Source: an uncultured Flavobacteriales bacterium
Lineage (GTDB): Bacteria; Bacteroidota; Bacteroidia; Flavobacteriales_D; Parvicellaceae
Assembly: GCA_937924345.1 (NCBI GenBank)
Contig: CALDTD010000360.1
Coordinates: forward strand, 1 to 6,076
DNA length: 6,076 nt
Reading direction: 5' to 3'
Shown here piece by piece: positions 1-6,076 of the stretch (its first letter is position 1; each line of letters opens with the position of its first letter). Made by a program: the position numbers and the translations under genes. Below the pieces are notes generated by a model. It had not been told where the DNA came from and did not search any database. It saw only the letters and a list, made by a program, of their open reading frames with translations.

Positions 1-2
1 GA

Positions 3-605
3 AAACATATAACTGGTGGTATTGCTGGTTGTTCTATTGGTGTTTCAGATATAAAAGCCGCTAGAAAACTTTATTCTGAAATTTTAGGGTATGATAAAGT
101 TGTTTACGACGAAACTAAAACTTTTGATGATTGGAAAAATATAAATGGTGCTAACGGAACTTATAGAAGAGTTTTATTAACTCAAGCAAACCCTTCTGGC
201 GGTGGATTTTCTAAAATGAGTGGCGATAGCTATATAGAACTTGTACAAGAAATTAGCGACCGTACACCAGTAAAAATTTATGAAAATAGAATTTGGGGAG
301 ATATTGGGTTTGTACACTTAGGATTTGATGTAAGAGGAATGCAGGAGTTAGGAAAAAAATTAGACTCAGCTGGATTTGGTTTCACATGCGACACAAAAGA
401 TGTTTTAAGCATGGGAGAAAACACTAAGGTACATTGTACTTATATTGAAGATCCTGACGGAACTTGGATAGAACTAATTGAAGTTTATAAAATACCTATA
501 ATCGAAAAATTAGGTTTATTCTTAAATGTAGAAAAGCGACCTGCAAATCAACCATTACCAAATTGGATGTTAAAAGCACTAAAGTTCTCTAGGGTTAAAG
601 GTTAA
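3..605 (+). CDS. VOC (glyoxalase/bleomycin-resistance fold) family protein, 3' part
   Basis: The reading frame is open from the left edge to the TAA at 603-605, giving 200 visible residues; the true start lies before the window. The ATG at 216 is internal, since the 71 residues upstream of it continue the same fold. Two beta-alpha-beta-beta-beta modules are visible. The first runs from about residue 5 (GVSDIKAARKLYSEILGY) to SYIELVQ near 76-82. The second runs from FVHLGFDV near 103-110 to EDPDGTWIELIEV near 149-161. VOC enzymes usually bind a divalent metal with His/Glu from each module. Here E79, H105 and E157 occupy three of these positions, but the first-module His position appears to be Gly9. 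The domain is complete enough for the family call, but the substrate cannot be predicted; the missing N-terminal part may hold another VOC domain. The gene converges on the secretion operon and has no evident link to it. Confidence 0.85.
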   Translation, partial: KHITGGIAGCSIGVSDIKAARKLYSEILGYDKVVYDETKTFDDWKNINGANGTYRRVLLTQANPSGGGFSKMSGDSYIELVQEISDRTPVKIYENRIWGDIGFVHLGFDVRGMQELGKKLDSAGFGFTCDTKDVLSMGENTKVHCTYIEDPDGTWIELIEVYKIPIIEKLGLFLNVEKRPANQPLPNWMLKALKFSRVKG

Positions 606-3600
606 ATTCTTTCTATCTTATTATTTATTATATTAAAACGCCGAACTTTGCATTCGGCGTTTTAATTGGTAAAGTCTAAAGGCACTTCAATACTTTTAGA
701 AAACTAATAATCGCTATTTTAACTTAAATACGGTAAGCTCTGTTTTTCGACTCAACCGTTGTTGCTCTTCGTCTTGTTCTTCCTGAGTTCTAACTTTACC
801 ATAAGAAAATGCTTTAATTCTTGATTGATGTACTCCATTTTCTGTAAAAAACTGAAGTACTTTTGCTTTTCGCTTAATCGTTAATTCTTTATTGTAAGCA
901 ACAGAACCTCTTGAAGAAGCATAAGATTCTATTCTTATAAGTAATTCTGGATCTTTACGAAGTTGCTCTAATCTTTTGTTTAGAATTACCCTATCATCTT
1001 TTGTTAATACATACTCATTATTTGCATAATAAATTGCGACAGTATCTTGTATAACTGTTTGCTCAATTTGTATTACTTCTATATTCATTACTGAGTCTCC
1101 AAGGTTAAAATCTTCTGATTTATCAAAAACATAAAAACCAACATCATCTCTATTTAAAACAGCTACTGTTTGATGAAAGCGATTCGTAATATTTAGTATT
1201 GGTTCTTCTTTTAAGGTACTTTCGTCTTTAATTCTAAATTTATACTGATCATCTACTTTTAAGCCTACTGCCATAAAATCTCCTTCTATAGTTGAGTTTA
1301 CTTCTTTTAATAAGCTATTCTTATCATGTACTTCTACCCCAAGTTTACCAACATTTTTCTTAACTTTAGGATATACAAATTGACCTGTTAGTGCTACTCT
1401 TTTTTCTAGAAATAAAAGAGCTTCTTCCTCAAATTCAAGTGCACTTTCATTATTTGAACTTAGCTTCCTAAATATAAAGTTTCCATCTTTATCTTTCTTT
1501 AATCGAGCTAGTAGCTGGTTCTTCTTATTAAAAATCAACAAATCAAAATCCTCATCGTCTTCTGTTTTAAGCGTATAATTTGCACCTGTAGGAATTTTTT
1601 TAAAAATAAAATTACCGTATTTATCTGTTTTAGTCTTCATAATAATATTCCCATCTTCATCTACCAAGTAGACATCTAAGCCTTCTGAATTTCCAGACTT
1701 TAATTTTTTAAATACAAATTGGCCAGACAACTCTCCATTTTTATTCAGCAAATCCAAATCTTCATCATCCATTAATGCCATTGTACCAACACTAGAAGAG
1801 GACAGTTTTCTATAGATAAAATTCCCTTCTTTATCTGATATTAAAACAACATCTTCTTTCTGGTCGAAAAGAATTAACTCCATTTCTTCGTCAGCATCCA
1901 TAACCCTTAGACTATAGTTTCCGTCTGAAGGAATTTTCTTAAATATAAAGTTTCCATTCTTATCTACTTTAGCTCTTCCAATCAGGTTTCCATCATCGTC
2001 GTACATTCCTACTTCCAAACCTTCGGTAGTTCTACTTCTTAGCTTTCTAAAAACTAGTTTCCCCTCAACACTAGGGTCTTGTTCTACCATTTTTACAATA
2101 CGGTTAAATGCGTAAATATCGTCCTCCCCTTTTCCTGCAGCTCTATTCGAACAAAAATAACCACTCGTTTTATTCACATTAAAAACCATAGCAAACTCGT
2201 CTGCCTCACTATTTATCGTTTTACCTAAGTTTTTAGGAGTACTCCATCTTCCCTCTTTCCATTCGGAAACATAAAGATCTAAACCACCAAAGCCTCCATC
2301 TCTATCTGAAGAAAAGTAAAGTCTATCCTCTATTAAATAAGGGAACATTTCACTGCTAAAGCCATTAATTCCATCTACCTTTTTTGGTGTTCCCCACTGT
2401 CCTCTTTCTCTAACAACATAGTAAATATCACTTTCTTTTGCTCCAGGCTTTTTATTCCAAGCAAAATATAATTTTTTACCATCTGGTGACCAAGCAGGTT
2501 GAGCAAAAGACTGTTTAGCTACGTTGAATGGAAGTAGCTCTAATGTTTTCCACTTATTATTTTCTTTTTTAGCTATGTATAATTGAGGAGTAGCAATAGC
2601 TTTAGAAAGCATTTTTGTTTCTTTATGTGTTACAATACTTACTATAGCCTCTGTTCCTTCTTTATTAAATACTATAGGGCCTACATGGTCATCTTTAAGC
2701 AACAGTTCATCGAACAATCCTATTTTTTCTAACACAACAGAATCGTTAAAGATATTTTCAAAATCTGCCTTAAAAATATTTAGATGCTTCGTTTTTTTCC
2801 AGTTACCCTCTCCTAGCGTTTTAAAATCATATTCTCTATCGGAAACAAAGACAAATTTCTCTTTATATAACACTGGACTAAACTCATTAAAAGCAGAATT
2901 AAGCCCATAAATTTGTTCAACCTCAAAATCTACAAACTTTTTATATTTTTTAGCTTTTTTAGTCTGACCAAAACCAACTAAACTTATTCCTACAATAAAT
3001 AAAAGGGTACTAATAAAATTCTTTAACATTCTTAACCTGATTTCCTTATTATAAATACCTTGGTGATACTGACTTTTTACGTTTACTAACCAAATCTGCT
3101 CCTAAAAAAACTTCATGTGAACCAGAATTAAACTGCTTTATTGCTCCTAAATTAAAATCGTAACTATATCCAATTCTAAATGCTTGTGATATATTATATT
3201 CTGTAATTAACACAATACTCGACTCTCTATTTTCTGAACTTGAAGTTCTATAAGAAGCACCTAACCAGAAAACTTTCTGAAATAAAACACTTGTATTAAT
3301 ATCAAAATTTAATGGTGCCGACTTTGTATATCTTACTAATGCAGACGGCTTAAATACTAAATTTGGTGTTATTACAAATGCTTTTCCTAAAAACCCCATT
3401 AAATGCATATTTAAATCATATGTTTCTGTCTGATCATTAAACTTTACACTTCCGTTTGATAAATGATTAGCGCTAAAACCAGCATAAAATTTATCTGTAT
3501 GATAATAAGTTCCAAAATCAAAATTTGCTGTTTGACTGGTAAAATTTACTGGAGCTTTATCATTATCATTAGTATAAGATAATTCATCATTTCTAAGTGT

Positions 3601-6076
3601 GTTGGTATAAAAACCTCCTCTTAATCCAAAAGAAAGTTTCCCTTGCCCTAATTTTAAATGATAAGCATAAGTTCCAAGTAGTGTAGTGTTTAAAGTCGGA
3701 CCTACTCTATCTTGCATAAGGTTAATACCTAAACCAAAATTCTTTCCTTTTATTGGACTATGTAGGGCTAAGCTATTTGTTTTTGGTGCTCCTTCTATAC
3801 CTACCCATTGACTTCTATGTAATAACACACCACTGATTGCATTTCTTGTACCAGTATAAGCAGGGTTAATCGCCATAGGATTAAACATATACTGACTGTA
3901 TAAAGCATCTTGCTGCGCTATAGTTTCTATTACTGGCACAAGCAACAATAAAAATATTAACTTATAATTTCTCATCTTCATTTTATCTTTGTAAATAAAC
4001 CCATCCGCTAGTTGAAATGTTTTTTTCTGGAATTTTCAATGTGTAAAAGTATGTCCCAATTGGTACATCTTTATTATTCATATTTGTCCCATCCCAGGCT
4101 TGAGACTCATTATCATAATTTGGAAATTCTTTGATTATATCTCCCCATCTATTATAAATTAAAACAAAAACAGGCTCGTTTAAAAGACCATAACTTTCTA
4201 AATCGATTCTAAATGTTTGATTTTCTACTATAGAACTATTGGGGTTAAAAGCGTTTGTTGGTTGTGTATTTTGATTACAATCAAGTTGAATTAAATCTAC
4301 CCCAGTAAAAACACTAAAGCAACCTTGACTTTCGGCTTCGCCAACAACTTGAATAAAGACGCTATCATTAATTAGTTCCTGTGAAGTTAGAAAAGTATTC
4401 CCTGCATTTGACTCTCGAACCGTAAGTTGATTACCGTTTATAAATGAATAACGATGGACTAGCTCTTGATTAGATTGGTCTTGATCTACAAAGAATAATG
4501 AATCTCCTATACAAAAAGAATAGCTTTCGTTGTAAAGTGGAGTTGCAGGTTTTGGATTATTAAATCTTAAAATTTGAAATTGACTACCTGCTGGTGCTAA
4601 TGAATAATTACAGCCATTTGAATCCACCAAACTAATGTTATAGGCTGAATCTCCTTTCAAGCCCACAATTATGCTATCATTCAATGAAATTAAATCATTG
4701 CTGACCCCATTTGTCATAGTATTTAAAAACTGATATGGTCTTGTACCTCCGCTTAGTCCTTCAAAAATAATTTGTCCTGTACCTTGACCACAATTATCGC
4801 TTTGTATAATAGTATTTGTAAGTGTAAAAGGATTAGGCTCAGTTATCGATACTTCAACTGTATCGCTATTGCAATCATTATTATCTGCTAAAAAAAATGT
4901 ATATATTCCAGCACTTAACTCACTAATCGTATCGTTTGAGTTAATATAAGAAGGAAATGTAGATGAGTTGTCTTCAATAAAAACAGTTCCTATGCTTAAA
5001 TTACTAGTAACAATAATTTCACCATCAGACTGTGAAGCTCCAGAAATACTCGGGCAAGCAACATTTGTAACTTCAAATTCTATTGAAGGCTTAGGATAAA
5101 TTTTAACATAAAAGGTAGAGTCTAAAATACAATTCCCTTGATCTGCCTCACCTTTAAAGTTAACCTTTACAGAATCTAGTTGAAGATTATTGTGGAAAAA
5201 TGAGGTTGTATAACTACTCGACTGACTTTGTACATTGTCATTTACAGACCATTGAAAAGTAGGGTTGTTTGTTGTTTGCAGAATGTATTCTGAATTTAAA
5301 TCAATAGTAGAACCTTGACAAAATGGACCTGTTTCAACATATATTTCAAAATCGTTACACTGACCATATAAACTTGTTTTTACAAGAAAAACAATAAATA
5401 GAAGAATTATTAACCTCATCCTTTTTCCTTTATTTTAAATCTAAATAAACCCACCCGCTAGTAGTAAAATTAGCAGCTAAAGAAGATACGACGTAATAAT
5501 AAGTTCCTTCTGGCATCATATCTCCATTTCTATTTTTACCATCCCAAGCATTAGTATTGTTATCATAACTCTCTACTGTATAAATGATATCTCCCCAACG
5601 ATTATAGATTGTTACAGCGAGATCTTCAACTTCATCTACTATTTCCAAATCTAATTTAAAAGTAGTATTTTCTGCTAAGCTACTGTTTGGACTAAATGCA
5701 TTTGTTGAGATTACATTCTTGTTCCTACAATCAGAATTTAATAAAACTAAAAGAGAATCTTTAAAATCACATCCAGCTTCGGTAATTTGGAAGCTGTAAA
5801 GTCCAAACTCAGGTACAGCAATAAAAATAGTATCTGTCCCTTCACTATTTTCAAAATTATTATTTACAGACCAATTTATTGTTGGACTACCAGAGTTCGA
5901 ATTAAAAATCAACAATAATGAGTCATTTTCGCAAACTTCTCTCACTGTATTATTAAAAATAGGTTTTACAATATTGTTTAAAGGAATATAAGTTGTATCA
6001 CTGAGGCATCCATCATTCACAAAAACACCCATCGAGTCTAAAAAAGGAAAATTATCATCTTCTACACTAATTAGAG

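Overview
The window is AT-rich DNA, most likely from a member of the Bacteroidota, probably the family Flavobacteriaceae. Several signs agree: PorP/SprF-family and type B CTD proteins are hallmarks of the type IX secretion system (T9SS), which is confined to that phylum; the three complete secreted proteins have signal peptides followed by Gln; and codon use is A/T-rich. No genus can be assigned from the sequence alone.

Layout. On the + strand, positions 3-605 hold the 3' part of a VOC (glyoxalase/dioxygenase fold) gene whose start lies before the window. A strong hairpin at 632-666 sits between this gene and a convergent minus-strand operon and can terminate transcription from both sides. 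The operon fills the rest of the window and reads right to left: a truncated type B CTD protein (6076-5430), a complete 478-residue type B CTD protein with SprB-like repeats (5419-3983), a PorP/SprF-family outer membrane protein (3981-3049), and a 771-residue PD40/OmpA-family periplasmic protein (3029-714). Gaps between these genes are 10, 1 and 18-19 bp, so they are probably co-transcribed from a promoter outside the window and partly translationally coupled.

How the genes may work together (inference from family knowledge). The two type B CTD proteins would be exported across the outer membrane by the T9SS with the help of the adjacent SprF-like protein and kept at the cell surface. The OmpA-like protein would connect that outer membrane assembly to the cell wall from the periplasmic side, in a role resembling PorE or SprE-associated factors. 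This is a recurrent cargo-SprF-OmpA cassette in Flavobacteriia and not a wholly new system. Its less ordinary details are two paralogous cargo C-termini sharing one SprF, a periplasmic protein built from exact 113-residue tandem repeats, and an OmpA-like domain lacking the usual peptidoglycan-binding aspartate.

There is no tRNA, rRNA, CRISPR array, insertion sequence or phage gene that I can support. The only intergenic stretch over 100 bases is 606-713.
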